Assembly (NCBI RefSeq): GCF_001939115.1
Contig: NZ_MQTZ01000028.1
Span: 26,275 to 75,000 of the forward strand
Source of the DNA: Leptolyngbya sp. 'hensonii'
Lineage (GTDB): Bacteria; Cyanobacteriota; Cyanobacteriia; GCF-001939115
DNA length: 48,726 bases
Reading direction: 5' to 3'
Shown here: positions 1-9,282 of the stretch, in pieces
Numbering within the stretch: position 1 is the first letter of the stretch
Layout: the number at the start of each line of letters is the position of its first letter
Translations under genes and position numbers: made by a program
Notes under the pieces: generated by a model
Told to the model about the DNA's origin: nothing
Databases searched by the model: none
What the model saw: the letters and a program-made list of their open reading frames with translations, nothing else

Positions 1-4
1 GGAG

Positions 5-30
5 AGGGGGAGGGGTTGGGGGTTGGGGGT
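5..30 (+). other. G-rich tract, possible G-quadruplex
   Basis: Four G-runs of 5, 4, 5 and 5 bases (6-10, 12-15, 18-22, 25-29) are separated by 1-2 bases, the classical intramolecular G-quadruplex pattern. The rest of 1-416 holds no gene; it is AT-richer and presumably carries the promoter of the gene starting at 417. The left neighbour lies outside the window, so the tract could belong to a repeat that starts earlier. Confidence 0.5.
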
Positions 31-416
31 GAGGGCTGAAAATTTCGGAGTTATTAAATCCACGATCCTTAGAGATTTCTAGAGCTCTGGGTGCCCATCT
101 TCCCCGAACCTGGAGAGTGAATGGGATGAAACGGGATATACAGGCCCTGTTTAAACAAATTTTCCAAAGCAGCGGAGCTGGAAAACTCAGTTTGAGTTTC
201 TCTCAGCCCCCTGGAAGGCTGATCTGGCTAAGTTTTCGTTATGGAAAAAAGTTTATGAGAGTTAGGTTAAGGAGTTTGTCGGAAATTTAAGAAAATTTAC
301 ATCACTTGGCCGGAAATTGCGTCATACTCTTGCCAATACGAAAGTTTTTATTAAGAACACGGATAGAAGTCTCCAGGGTACGCTACCTAGCACAATTCCT
401 CATTTAAGAGGCGTTT

Positions 417-1532
417 ATGAATCAAGCTGTTGAATCTGGGTATTTGTTGACTGAGATGAATTTGCCACATGAAGCTTCCATTACCTCCTTGGCGGAGTTA
501 TGGGCTAAGAAATATGTTCAAAACCTCCAGGTTGAAGGAACGGACTCAAGTGCCCCCCTGCTGGGTTTGGCTGAGGTTGCCTCCCAGGAGGGTCGGATAG
601 CTACAGTTGAAAGACTGCGACAGTCGCTCCGTTTTGCCAGTGCCCAGGCCTGGTCCAAAACTGAAGGGCTGCTGGCGAAAGAGGTCCAGAGGCATCACAT
701 TAGCCCGGACCTGATTGATCCCTGGCAAATTGCGGAAGATTCTCGGTACCTGTTTGAGAAAGCCCTTGCGGTCTATAGTGAACAGAATCATGCCCGCCAA
801 ATTTCTTTGTTGAATACGCTGGTTGAGCAGTCTCCCTATGCGTCTCAGGCGAACCTGGGTAAGGCGATCACGGATCTGCCTACCCCAGGTCGGTTGTCTG
901 TTGTGATCGGCTCCGAGGTGGGGCAAATCCGGCGTCAGTATACGGCCCAGGACCCGCGCGTCTTGGGGTTCGTCAGCATGCAATTTCACTATAGTGGACA
1001 GGCGTTGCTGGAATTACTTTCTCCCCTGGAGCAAGCCCTAGTCGGGTCTTACTTTAAGGTGATCGACGACAATCTGTACATGCCCTTGCAGCGATCGTAT
1101 GAAGCAGCGGCAACCCAGGACTATGACAGTCCGGCCTTGGCGGCTGTGCGGCAATTGTTGCCGATTAGTACCGAGATTGCCAAAGCCTTAGTCCAACGAG
1201 TAGCTGAGATTTACTCCGGCTACAGTTGCCATAGCGGACAGTTGAATTCACCAATGATCAAAATCTCCAGCATTCGAGATGTGGAGATGTTCCAGGTTTA
1301 TCTCTGTCTCTGTGTGTTGGAAGGGAGCATTACCTCGATTCAGGAGGAGCTATTCCCCCTCTGTGTGATGCTCTATCCCCCCTTGAAAGTTCGTTGGGAA
1401 ATGATCCGGCACATGCTCCGCCTTCTGGGTCAGGAAATTGGCGATCGTTTGGGTGAACCCTATGTGACCCAATTCAGACCTTATCTCCGGTCTCTCTGGG
1501 AAATGTTTTCAGCGGAAGTTTTGCCTGATTAG
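417..1532 (+). CDS. conserved hypothetical protein, 371 aa
   Basis: I do not recognise a named family. The protein is soluble, has no signal peptide or membrane segment, and reads as mostly alpha-helical with many Leu/Ala/Gln heptad-like stretches. The start is well supported: AAGAGG lies five bases before the ATG. The gene stands alone, with about 260 bp of repeat-bearing spacer before the next gene, which points the other way. The open frame is long, base composition matches the flanking core genes, and there are no signs of transfer. Function unknown; a cyanobacterium-specific cytoplasmic protein is a fair guess. Confidence 0.8.
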   Translation: MNQAVESGYLLTEMNLPHEASITSLAELWAKKYVQNLQVEGTDSSAPLLGLAEVASQEGRIATVERLRQSLRFASAQAWSKTEGLLAKEVQRHHISPDLIDPWQIAEDSRYLFEKALAVYSEQNHARQISLLNTLVEQSPYASQANLGKAITDLPTPGRLSVVIGSEVGQIRRQYTAQDPRVLGFVSMQFHYSGQALLELLSPLEQALVGSYFKVIDDNLYMPLQRSYEAAATQDYDSPALAAVRQLLPISTEIAKALVQRVAEIYSGYSCHSGQLNSPMIKISSIRDVEMFQVYLCLCVLEGSITSIQEELFPLCVMLYPPLKVRWEMIRHMLRLLGQEIGDRLGEPYVTQFRPYLRSLWEMFSAEVLPD

Positions 1533-1650
1533 CATCAAGCTTTGGTGATGAGTCAGTCATTGCAGTTCAGACCTCCGATTTCTCCAATCCGATTTCTCCA
1601 AGAAGCTGTGAGGTCTGAAATTTGGCTTTGCTGAATGCAAATATGAATTA

Positions 1651-1721
1651 CCCTCATCCCCAACCCTTCTCCCGCAGGAGAAGGGAGCTAAAACTCTTGT
1701 TCCCTCTCCTTTGGGAGAGGG
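1651..1721. repeat. dispersed CCCTCA-type palindromic repeat
   Basis: Two adjacent hairpins are present: CCCTTCTCC/GGAGAAGGG (1664-1685, loop CGCA) and CCCTCTCC/GGAGAGGG (1702-1721). They follow the sequence CCCTCATCCC. The same building blocks recur at 45152-45294, so this is a dispersed intergenic repeat in this genome. It sits downstream of the 371-aa gene and the convergent RidA gene and could act as a weak bidirectional terminator, but neither stem has a T-run. Confidence 0.7.
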
Positions 1722-1793
1722 CTGCATAAGGCTCAAGCACGAAAATCATACTTCTATTCAGCAACGCCTGAAATTTAAGGCAAGAGATTGATG

Positions 1794-2186
1794 TCATGAC
1801 AGAACGGCAATGCAGTCAATCTCAACCAGAGTATCTTTGGGCAATCGGGCTACCTGTACGCAGGCTCTGGTCGGGGCAGTGGTTGACTCAAAATAGTTGC
1901 TATAGACTGCATTCATCGCTCCAAAGTCATTCATGTCGGCTAGGAAAACAGTCGTTCTGACGACGCTCTCAAAAGTTGCTCCAGCCGCAACCAAAATGGC
2001 CTGCAAATTGGCCATCACCTGCTCCGTCTGGCGAGCCACATCCCCTGGGCCAACGATATCCCCGGTCGCCGGGTCAAGGGCGATTTGTCCGGCCACGAAA
2101 ACCATAGGCCCGCTGGCCACGATCGCCTGATTGTAGGGGCCGACAGGGGCCGGTGCAGCGTCAGTCCGAATAATGCGATGGGTCAT
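1794..2186 (-). CDS. RidA-family reactive imine deaminase
   Basis: RidA (YjgF/UK114) proteins hydrolyse reactive enamine/imine intermediates such as 2-aminoacrylate released by PLP enzymes. From the chosen ATG the product is 130 aa, the normal family size. The C-terminal signature is intact: APTRACVQVARLP followed by LVEID, with the Arg that binds the substrate carboxylate. The N-terminal GPYNQA and FVAGQI strands are also typical. An upstream in-frame ATG at 2225 would add 13 residues not usual in the family, and no ribosome site precedes it, so I chose 2186. The Nudix gene upstream faces the same way, 91 bp away. Confidence 0.92.
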   Translation of the reverse strand: MTHRIIRTDAAPAPVGPYNQAIVASGPMVFVAGQIALDPATGDIVGPGDVARQTEQVMANLQAILVAAGATFESVVRTTVFLADMNDFGAMNAVYSNYFESTTAPTRACVQVARLPKDTLVEIDCIAVLS

Positions 2187-2277
2187 ATCTTGTCGATTCC
2201 AAATAATTTGATTAAGGTCGGACAAACAAGGACAGGAGACTGGGGGCAGGGCCTAAACCCTTAGAGGACCCAGAACC

Positions 2278-2709
2278 TCAGAACAAACGCGGGCGCAAGG
2301 CATGGTGGCGGTATTGCCAGTAATCCTGCAGGATGCGATCGTGGTCAAAGCAGAGATTGGCTGGAACATGCCAGAACTCAAAGATACCCACGGACTTGGC
2401 ATCATCTGCCGCTTCTGGTTCTCCTCGGGCTGTGGCCAGAAAGACCACGCTAATGGTGTGTTTGCGGGGATCTCGGTTCGGATCGGAATAGACGTGGAAC
2501 TGTTCGACCAGATCAACCAGGAGGCTGGTTTCTTCCTGGGCTTCCCGGAGCGCCGCAGCCTCAACCGATTCCCCATAGTCTACAAAACCTCCAGGAATGG
2601 CCCAACCATGGGGTGGGTTGCGACGCTCAATGAGGAGAATGGGCCGATGGGGCCGATCCACCATCTCGATAATGATATCCACCGTAGGAGCGGGATTGCG
2701 GGGTTGCAC
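2278..2709 (-). CDS. Nudix hydrolase
   Basis: A 143-aa Nudix hydrolase that would cleave a nucleoside diphosphate linked to another moiety. The Nudix box (G-x5-E-x7-REUxEExGU) is visible at about residues 42-64 as GFVDYGES ... REAQEETSL. The usual Gly near its end is Ser here; the metal-binding glutamates REAQEE are kept. The WAIPGG segment before the box resembles ADP-ribose or NUDT1-like members, but the substrate cannot be read from the sequence. It lies just upstream of ridA on the same strand and could share its transcript. The divergent malQ starts about 110 bp away. Confidence 0.88.
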   Translation of the reverse strand: MQPRNPAPTVDIIIEMVDRPHRPILLIERRNPPHGWAIPGGFVDYGESVEAAALREAQEETSLLVDLVEQFHVYSDPNRDPRKHTISVVFLATARGEPEAADDAKSVGIFEFWHVPANLCFDHDRILQDYWQYRHHALRPRLF

Positions 2710-2818
2710 AGGCGTCAGATGACTAATTAAATGAGGTTATGGATTCTACCTAAAGGCTATGAGTAAAACCTAACGATAAAACCTAACATAGGGTAAAGCC
2801 ATTTTGAATAGTCTTACC

Positions 2819-4345
2819 ATGCCTTTTCCTAGAGCGAGCGGTATTCTTCTTCATCCTACGTGTTTTCCAGGACGCTTTGGTGTTGGTGATCTGGGGCCAG
2901 CAGCCACCCATTTTATTGATTTTCTGGTCCAGAGCAGTCAGCGTCTATGGCAGGTTTTGCCCCTGGGGCCTACCGGCTATGGTAATTCCCCCTATATGGC
3001 TTACTCGGCGATGGCCGGTAATCCCTTGTTAATCAGCCCGGACTTGCTTCAGCAAGAGGGTTGGCTGGATGAGTCAGATCTGGAACATGTTCCAGATTTT
3101 CCAGCCGATCGGGTGGATTTTGATCGGGTGATTGAGTTTAAACTCCCCTTGTTTCGGAAAGCCTTCGAGAACTTCAAGCAAAGAGCTTCAGAAGAGCAGA
3201 GAGAGGAATTCAGGGCATTTTATGGAAGTCGGGCCGATTGGTTGGATGACTATGCCCTGTTTATGGCGTTGAAGCAGGCTTTTGATGGGGCACCCTGGCA
3301 TCAGTGGGAGCCGGAAGTGGCGCAACGTAAACCGATGGTGCTCGATCGCTGGCGGCGGGAACTGGCCGATGAGATTGCCTTTCAGCAGTACTTGCAATAT
3401 GAGTTTTTTCGCCAGTGGTCTGCTTTGAAAGCCTATGCCAACGAGCATCAAATCCAGATCATTGGGGATATTCCGATTTATGTGGCTCAGGATAGTGCCG
3501 ATGTCTGGGCTTTCCCAGAAAATTTCTGTCTGGATGAGGAAACGGGGGAACCAGCTCTGATGGCTGGGGTGCCGCCGGATTACTTTAGCGAGACGGGGCA
3601 ACTCTGGGGCAATCCCGTCTATAACTGGGACTATCTGCAGGAGCACAACTTTAGCTGGTGGGTGCGGCGCTTTCAGGTCCTATTGGATTATGTCGATATC
3701 ATTCGTGTGGATCATTTTCGGGGCTTTGAGGCTTTCTATGCTATCCCCCAAGGGGAAGAAACAGCCGTCAAGGGGGAATGGATTGAGGCTCCTGGTGAGG
3801 CGTTGTTCGAGACGTTGGCGGCCCAGCTAGGCAGACTGCCGATCTTAGCTGAGGATTTGGGGATTATTACACCGGAAGTTGAAGCCCTGCGCGATCGGTT
3901 TGAATTTCCCGGTATGCGAGTGCTGCATTTCGCTTTTGGATCAGATCCCGGCAATCCGTTTCTGCCCTTCAATTACACCCGCAATGCGGTAGTCTACACG
4001 GGTACCCACGACAATGACACAACCGTAGGGTGGTTCCGACAACTACCCTCCTGGGAACGGGAGGCTGTGTTTACCTATTTGGGTTGTTTCAGCGCGGAAG
4101 GGATTCACTGGGATTTGATTCGGTTAGCCCTCAGTTCGATCGCAAACCAGGCCATTCTGCCTCTACAGGATCTGCTGGGTCTGGATACGGGAGCCCGGAT
4201 GAACTTCCCAGGTAAGCCAGAAGGAAACTGGGACTGGCGGTACTGGGCAGACAATCTCAAAATGGATCATGAGGATGATGCAGGAAGTCTACTGTGCCAA
4301 CATCTTAAAAGACTGACCCACATTTATGGCCGAGCTGGCCGCTAG
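2819..4345 (+). CDS. malQ: 4-alpha-glucanotransferase (GH77, amylomaltase)
   Basis: This enzyme moves alpha-1,4-glucan segments between malto-oligosaccharides during glycogen turnover in the cytoplasm. The length (508 aa) fits bacterial GH77. The catalytic set is complete: nucleophile Asp298 in RVDHFRGFE, acid/base Glu345 in ILAEDLG, and stabiliser Asp398 in GTHDNDT. The N-terminus RASGILLHPTCFPGRFG is the usual GH77 opening. I chose the ATG at 2819. An in-frame TTG at 2804 lies about 10 bases after AGGG and would add five residues, so it remains possible. The gene converges with the RodZ-like gene across a stem-loop. Confidence 0.95.
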   Translation: MPFPRASGILLHPTCFPGRFGVGDLGPAATHFIDFLVQSSQRLWQVLPLGPTGYGNSPYMAYSAMAGNPLLISPDLLQQEGWLDESDLEHVPDFPADRVDFDRVIEFKLPLFRKAFENFKQRASEEQREEFRAFYGSRADWLDDYALFMALKQAFDGAPWHQWEPEVAQRKPMVLDRWRRELADEIAFQQYLQYEFFRQWSALKAYANEHQIQIIGDIPIYVAQDSADVWAFPENFCLDEETGEPALMAGVPPDYFSETGQLWGNPVYNWDYLQEHNFSWWVRRFQVLLDYVDIIRVDHFRGFEAFYAIPQGEETAVKGEWIEAPGEALFETLAAQLGRLPILAEDLGIITPEVEALRDRFEFPGMRVLHFAFGSDPGNPFLPFNYTRNAVVYTGTHDNDTTVGWFRQLPSWEREAVFTYLGCFSAEGIHWDLIRLALSSIANQAILPLQDLLGLDTGARMNFPGKPEGNWDWRYWADNLKMDHEDDAGSLLCQHLKRLTHIYGRAGR

Positions 4346-4381
4346 AGGTTACTGCAGGGTAGCCAGGATTTGGGGGCGAGG

Positions 4382-4421
4382 GGAGCCAGAAAGTCGGTCT
4401 TGAATCATGACTTCTGGCTCC
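4382..4421. terminator. stem-loop between convergent malQ and RodZ-like gene
   Basis: GGAGCCAGAAAGTC (4382-4395) pairs with GACTTCTGGCTCC (4409-4421) with one bulged base and a 13-base loop. Its place between two convergent genes suits a shared terminator. Neither side has a T-run, so it may only stabilise the mRNA 3' ends. Confidence 0.5.
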
Positions 4422-4429
4422 TGAAGTGG

Positions 4430-5443
4430 CTAAAACAGGGAATTGTAAATTGAACCTTGGGCTTGCCTTTCACCGTCTGGTTGATTGACATCTGGCTGGG
4501 TCAGCCTATCAGAGCTCTGGGGAAAAGTGACCTCCTCAACAGAGCCGGGAGAGCCCAGAGGTTTCGGCAGGGCATTGTTAAACGCAACCAGGACTCCCCC
4601 CGCATTGCCTGCGCGAATGGTGACTTGTTTGGTAGCGGCCCAGATTCGCTGGGTTCCTTCTGGTAGTACCCCTTCAAATTCAACTTTATTGTCCGTGGTC
4701 ACCCGCACCCAGGATTGCCCCGTCAGCGTGACACTGACCCGTACTGGTTTACCCATCACAGTTGGATCAGCCGGTAAGGTAATTTGTGGATCAGGTTGAG
4801 CTTTGGGGGAGGCTGGAATACGAGATTCTGCTTCCAGTTGCCCCATGGGGAATACTGCCTTCAAGGGACTGGCAGATTGCTTGGAGTCAGGTGCCTGGGC
4901 TGTCCGTAAATCGGAAGGTAACGTGAATTCTTCTTGAATCTCAGTTGGGCTGATTGCCTGGGTTGAATCCCGATCGATCATAGAAGATAGGCCATTCACC
5001 GCTCCGATCACCAGGAAAATGTAGAGCAAATACAGGTGCATGGGTTGCAACTGAGCCGCCGGTAAACTGCGCCAGGAAGGCAGCGATCGCGGTGCAGCAG
5101 ATTGCAGGACCGAACCAATGGGGAACTGATTGGCAAACAGGGTTCCATCCAGACCCAGAGTTTCGGCGTAGCGTTTGATAAACCCTTGAATATAGACGGG
5201 CTCAGGCAGATGATCCAGGCTGCCCTGCTCGATTGCCCGCAGGAGCCGCTGGGAAATTTTGGTCTGAATGGAAATTTGTTCCAGGGTGAGGGATTGTGCT
5301 TCACGCATCTGACGCAGATAAGCTCCCAGGTCGGCGAGTTTTGCAGCTCGGACCTGCTCCGGATGAAGAGCATGATTTTGCCTGCGTCTAGATCGGGAAA
5401 GCAGGTGTTTCATCACAGCTTTAACGCTTGGCATGATGTCCAT
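4430..5443 (-). CDS. RodZ-like helix-turn-helix membrane protein
   Basis: RodZ-type proteins link the MreB cytoskeleton to wall synthesis; cyanobacterial homologues share the architecture. In order: a basic N-tail, a Cro/RodZ-type HTH (about residues 36-105, GAYLRQMREAQSLTLEQIS ... EPVYIQGFIKRYAE), a single membrane span (about 135-153), a Pro/Ser-rich linker, and a C-terminal DUF4115-like beta domain (about 225-315, VRVSVTLTGQSWVRVTTD). The gene overlaps the end of the upstream pseudouridine synthase gene by 23 bp, so the two are probably co-transcribed. It could instead be a transcriptional regulator, but the membrane span plus DUF4115 favour RodZ. Confidence 0.82.
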   Translation of the reverse strand: MDIMPSVKAVMKHLLSRSRRRQNHALHPEQVRAAKLADLGAYLRQMREAQSLTLEQISIQTKISQRLLRAIEQGSLDHLPEPVYIQGFIKRYAETLGLDGTLFANQFPIGSVLQSAAPRSLPSWRSLPAAQLQPMHLYLLYIFLVIGAVNGLSSMIDRDSTQAISPTEIQEEFTLPSDLRTAQAPDSKQSASPLKAVFPMGQLEAESRIPASPKAQPDPQITLPADPTVMGKPVRVSVTLTGQSWVRVTTDNKVEFEGVLPEGTQRIWAATKQVTIRAGNAGGVLVAFNNALPKPLGSPGSVEEVTFPQSSDRLTQPDVNQPDGERQAQGSIYNSLF

Positions 5444-6191
5444 TTGGCGGGATAGAAACTTGGGCTTTTAGACAGTGATAGTCATCTGAACTGAGCGATC
5501 GGACTTGCCCCACAGGCAATTGTCCCAGATGAATTGGGCCAATTGCAACGCGATGTAAAGACAATACGGGATGACCCAACAATTCTGCAACTCGCCGAAT
5601 CTGGCGATTGCGGCCTTCCCGGAGGATTATTTCCAGAAGCGTCTGATGGGAGTTGTGTTGTAAAACTTTAATTTCAGCCGGACGGGTTTTCTTCGTATCC
5701 AAAAATAATCCCTGACGCCAGCGGTTCAGAGTGGTTTCAGGTGGATGCCCCTGAACTAAAACTTGGTATGTCTTCGGACAATGGTGGCGGGGGTGGGTGA
5801 GCATGAAGGTGAGATTCCCATCGTTCGTGAGCAGGAGCGCACCGGTTGAGTCGATATCCAGTCTTCCTACCGGATGAATTCCTTGATGCTGTTGCAGGTC
5901 TGGCGGTAGCAGGTCCAGGACTGTTGGGCGACCCTGAGGGTCTTCGCAGGTAGAAACAATTCCCAGGGGTTTATGGAGGAGGAGGTAGGTCAGGCATGGG
6001 CGCTGAGCGGGGTTAACCTGCATCCCATCAACCTCAATCCGATCGAGATTGGGATTGGCTCTTTGCCCGATCTGAGCAATCTCATCGTTCAAGCGCACTC
6101 GCCCTGCCAGAATGAGCTGCTCCGCTTCTCGTCGAGAAGCGAGACCCCACTGGGAAATGATCTTTTGTAGCCTTTCAGTCACAACAACCAT
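5421..6191 (-). CDS. RluB/RsuA-family pseudouridine synthase
   Basis: This enzyme isomerises uridine to pseudouridine in rRNA. An S4 RNA-binding domain (about residues 4-60, ERLQKIISQWGLASRREAEQ) precedes the catalytic domain, whose motif II GRLDIDSTG (109-117) supplies the catalytic Asp112. KTYQVLVQG and REGRNRQIRRVAELLGHPV are also diagnostic of the RsuA/RluB/E/F group. At 256 aa it is close to RluB. The exact target uridine cannot be told from sequence. The gene overlaps the RodZ-like gene downstream by 23 bp. Confidence 0.9.
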   Translation of the reverse strand: MVVVTERLQKIISQWGLASRREAEQLILAGRVRLNDEIAQIGQRANPNLDRIEVDGMQVNPAQRPCLTYLLLHKPLGIVSTCEDPQGRPTVLDLLPPDLQQHQGIHPVGRLDIDSTGALLLTNDGNLTFMLTHPRHHCPKTYQVLVQGHPPETTLNRWRQGLFLDTKKTRPAEIKVLQHNSHQTLLEIILREGRNRQIRRVAELLGHPVLSLHRVAIGPIHLGQLPVGQVRSLSSDDYHCLKAQVSIPPNGHHAKR

Positions 6192-6242
6192 GAAGACTGA
6201 TGCTGAGGGGAAGTATTTCCCGAATGTATGTACAAATATTAC

Positions 6243-6269
6243 AACATCCCACGCCTTGTTAGGGATGTT
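6243..6269 (-). terminator. hairpin between sphS and the pseudouridine synthase gene
   Basis: AACATCCC and GGGATGTT pair perfectly around an 11-base loop in the 178-bp gap between two leftward genes. On the minus strand the stem is followed by a moderately T-rich stretch (GTAATATTTG). It is a plausible weak terminator for sphS, but not a classical one. Confidence 0.4.
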
Positions 6270-6369
6270 TCAGGGAATGTCCGTGCCAAAAGATAACAGT
6301 GAAAGGAGAAAAAGAAACGCCTGTACGGATAGGCTAAATGAGGGCCAGATTGATAAGATTCCCTCCTCA

Positions 6370-7731
6370 TCAGGGTTTGGGTTGTTGACAGGGGAGTATT
6401 ACTTGTAACCAGGCTCCTCCAGTTTCAGGATGATTACCCGCTGTCACCGATCCCCGATGGGCCTCGACAATTTGCCGCACGATCGCCAGCCCCAACCCAC
6501 TGCCCCCACCGACCTGTAAATTCGGCAGGTACTCGTCGGTTTTGAGGGTTTTGTCTTCCTGGCGGGCAATGGGGGAGGTTCCTGACAGACTGCGAGAACG
6601 GGAGGGCTCGACCCGGTAGAAGCGTTCAAAGACATAGGGCAGGGCGCTTTCAGGAAACCCTGATCCCGCATCAATCACCTCCAGGCGAACCTTCGGTTCT
6701 GCTGAGTCGGTCTCCCGGATTGGGGTTGCCTGCACCCTGATCCATTGGCGCTCCGGGCTGTATTTGATGCTGTTATCTAGTAGGTTGAAGAGTACCCGAT
6801 ACAGTCTTGCTTCGTCTGCCTCGATCAGAAGTTGCTCTGGTCCCACATAATCCAGTTGAATATTTTTCCCTTTGGCCAGGGGTTCTAGGCTGGTCCAGGT
6901 GGCCTGAATTAATTTTGGCAGGTCAATGCGCTGGAAATTGAGACTGTAGGATGTTCCCATCTCAATCTGACTCAAATCCAGTAAGTCTTGAACCAGGGTG
7001 CTTAGGCGCAGGGTTTCATTCAGCAACCGATCGATCCACTGACGCAGGGGGGGCTCCAGTCGGGATTGTAGGGTTTCGGCGACCAGACGGATAGACGTGA
7101 GGGGGGTCTTCAGCTCATGGGCGACATCCGAGGTCCAGCGATCACGCTGCAGCAGCAAGGTGGCTGCTTCCTGGCGGTTTTCCAGAAATACTCCGATGTA
7201 ACCATTTGCCATGGGAAAGCAGTACCCGCGCAGCGGTCGAGGTTGCTGTCGGGCCAGTTCTGCCGAATCGGCACTGACAGGGTGAAAGATCCATTCAGCC
7301 TGACAGGGCTTTTGGCGATCGCGGGCCTGTTCAATCAGGTGATCGAGTTCATAAGACCGGACGACTTCCAGGAGCAGGCGTAGACGGGATGGTTTGCTGT
7401 AGTCGATATTCAGCAACTGGCAGGCTTGGGCGTTGCAGGAAACCAACTGGTTTTCATCATCAACTTGTAAATAGCCGATTGGGGCGACTTGCAGTAACTG
7501 TTTCAGGCCAACCAGTTCCAGTTCTACGTCATAGAGATGTTGATGCTGCCAGTTGGCCGCCATAGCCAGACGCAGGAGCTCAGGCAGGGAAGCTGAAGAG
7601 ATCTGAGTCTCTATTCTGGGTAATAAAATTTTGAAAGTGCGGTTAATGTAAGCTCGCTGCAGCATCAGCAAGCCCAGACCAATCCCCAGACCAATCAGAA
7701 AAGTCAGGATTTCCACGACGATCCAATGCAA
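6370..7731 (-). CDS. sphS: phosphate-sensing histidine kinase, SphS/PhoR type
   Basis: SphS senses phosphate starvation and phosphorylates SphR, which turns on the cyanobacterial Pho regulon. The order is: an N-terminal hydrophobic segment (about residues 6-24, needed for sensing in SphS), a PAS-like region (about 75-130, APIGYLQVDDENQLVSCN), HisKA with phospho-acceptor His205 in SDVAHELKTPLTS, then HATPase with the N-box NLLDNSIKYSPE, DAGSGFP and GGGSGLGLAI. All catalytic boxes are intact. The start is a TTG at 7731; a stop lies just upstream and a GTG at 7716 is the alternative. No sphR or phoU lies beside it, so the name rests on architecture. Confidence 0.82.
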   Translation of the reverse strand: MHWIVVEILTFLIGLGIGLGLLMLQRAYINRTFKILLPRIETQISSASLPELLRLAMAANWQHQHLYDVELELVGLKQLLQVAPIGYLQVDDENQLVSCNAQACQLLNIDYSKPSRLRLLLEVVRSYELDHLIEQARDRQKPCQAEWIFHPVSADSAELARQQPRPLRGYCFPMANGYIGVFLENRQEAATLLLQRDRWTSDVAHELKTPLTSIRLVAETLQSRLEPPLRQWIDRLLNETLRLSTLVQDLLDLSQIEMGTSYSLNFQRIDLPKLIQATWTSLEPLAKGKNIQLDYVGPEQLLIEADEARLYRVLFNLLDNSIKYSPERQWIRVQATPIRETDSAEPKVRLEVIDAGSGFPESALPYVFERFYRVEPSRSRSLSGTSPIARQEDKTLKTDEYLPNLQVGGGSGLGLAIVRQIVEAHRGSVTAGNHPETGGAWLQVILPCQQPKP

Positions 7732-7822
7732 GGGCTACGCCATCATTTATTGTAGTGACTCCAGTCACTCTTGCGCAGGATCCGATGAAGTCCCTGTGGT
7801 GAGGTTGCTTAGCAGAGGGGTT

Positions 7823-8656
7823 TTACCCAACGCCCTGGTTGGAGTCCCCAGCCTGCCAAGTCTGAGGCTGGCGAAACTGGTAAATATCTTCAATCACCTG
7901 GACCCAACCCGCCGCCAGAGAGACCAGAATCCGATCGCCCTTTTCCCGACTGGCTGTGGTGGGGTCTCCCAGAACGCCACTCCGGGTCAGATCCCGGGTG
8001 ACCCAGGCAAACGGAAGTTGGCCTTCCATGCTCAGCAAACTATCTTGGGGCAAATTCTGCGGATATTCCGCCACGGCTGCCTCCATCCTGACCTCCTCCG
8101 GTAGAATGGCCAGCATCAGACTTGTTTCTGCATCCCCAGCATGGATGCCTAGCGCCAGTTCTTTGGGGGTCAGTAGCTCTCCTACTTGATGAGGGACTTG
8201 CCAGGTGAACAGGGGAAAGACCAGAAAGTCTTCATACTGCTGGTGCAAGTCGCGGGCTACGATTTCCATCACTTGGGGTTGCCCCCCATGGGAATTCATT
8301 AAAATGAGCTTGCGAAACCCTGACCGATAAAGGCTTTCGGCAATCTCGGTGATCAGTGCCAGTAGGGTCTGTACGGTCAAGGTCAGGGTGCCGGGGAAGT
8401 GCCAATGTTCGTTAGACTTGCCGTAGTAAAGCGGAGCCAGGGCATAGGCTGGAATCTCCGGGTTCAGGGATGCCAGCGCTTTCCCCAGAACGGCACTCCC
8501 GATCGCTGCATCCACGATCAGGGGCAGATGGGGGCCATGCTGCTCGATCGCCCCGATCGGCAAAATCAACACGATCTTTTCTTTCCCTGGCATCGCTGCG
8601 ATATCGGTCCAGGAGAGGTAGGGAAAAAATCGGTTAGCTGGGATGAAGTTGTGCAT
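7823..8656 (-). CDS. creatininase-family amidohydrolase
   Basis: A metal-dependent amidase of the creatininase/MftE/ArfB family. The metal and active-site motifs are present: LPIGAIEQHGPHLPLIVDA (Glu, His, Asp ligands), NSHGGQ, and HAGDAETS with its conserved Glu. At 277 aa it is of normal size. The open frame runs upstream to 9016, but that part overlaps sixA antisense and has no family similarity, so I start at the ATG at 8656, beginning MHNFIPANRFFPYLSW. It is divergent from sixA with only 30 bp between starts. The substrate is unknown; cyanobacterial members are commonly annotated simply as creatininase family. Confidence 0.88.
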   Translation of the reverse strand: MHNFIPANRFFPYLSWTDIAAMPGKEKIVLILPIGAIEQHGPHLPLIVDAAIGSAVLGKALASLNPEIPAYALAPLYYGKSNEHWHFPGTLTLTVQTLLALITEIAESLYRSGFRKLILMNSHGGQPQVMEIVARDLHQQYEDFLVFPLFTWQVPHQVGELLTPKELALGIHAGDAETSLMLAILPEEVRMEAAVAEYPQNLPQDSLLSMEGQLPFAWVTRDLTRSGVLGDPTTASREKGDRILVSLAAGWVQVIEDIYQFRQPQTWQAGDSNQGVG

Positions 8657-8686
8657 AGTAAGGTAATGACCAATCACAAATGACCA

Positions 8687-9181
8687 ATGACAGAACTTTA
8701 CTTGATTCGACATGGCCTGGCTGTAGAGCGGGGTAGGGAGGTGCGGGATCAGGATCGGCCTCTCACGGAGGAGGGGCGGTATAAAACTGCTCAGATCGCT
8801 AAACGCCTGCGTCAACTGGATCTGGAGTTTGAGCTGATCGGGTCCAGTCCCTTGGTCCGGGCCGCTCAGACGGCAGAGATTTTGCTGCAGGAAGGGGTAG
8901 GGAAAAGGCTGGACCTGTGTGAACATCTGGCACCTGGAGGACGGTTGGAGGACGGATTGGCCTGGCTGAACCGATCGCGTCTGCCTAAGGCTGCCCGCGT
9001 GGCTCTGGTGGGTCATGAGCCAGATTTAAGTGCATGGGCAGAACGCCTGATCTGGGGGGAGGTCCGATCGGTCTTGAGGCTTAAGAAAGCTGGAATGATT
9101 GGGTTGATGTTGCCAGATCAAGGGTCTGAGATCGGCCAGACTGTGCTGTTCTGGTTGACCCCTCCCAAGTTCCTCCTTTAA
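8687..9181 (+). CDS. sixA: phosphohistidine phosphatase SixA
   Basis: SixA removes phosphate from histidine residues of phosphotransfer proteins. The 164-aa protein is a minimal histidine-phosphatase-superfamily domain: LIRHG near the N-terminus carries the catalytic His9, RPLTEEGR and SSPLVRAAQTAEI follow, and VALVGHEPDLSAW carries the second His. The short length and missing insertions separate SixA from phosphoglycerate mutases. It is divergent from the creatininase gene and lies about 100 bp upstream of gltA on the same strand. Confidence 0.92.
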   Translation: MTELYLIRHGLAVERGREVRDQDRPLTEEGRYKTAQIAKRLRQLDLEFELIGSSPLVRAAQTAEILLQEGVGKRLDLCEHLAPGGRLEDGLAWLNRSRLPKAARVALVGHEPDLSAWAERLIWGEVRSVLRLKKAGMIGLMLPDQGSEIGQTVLFWLTPPKFLL

Positions 9182-9282
9182 TCCGGGGATCATCCCCCAG
9201 ACTGTTACCAGGAGACTGATAACGGATAATGGTCTCGCCTAGTATAATTTGAGTCTATTCGTCATCACTGGTTGGGGCCGCT

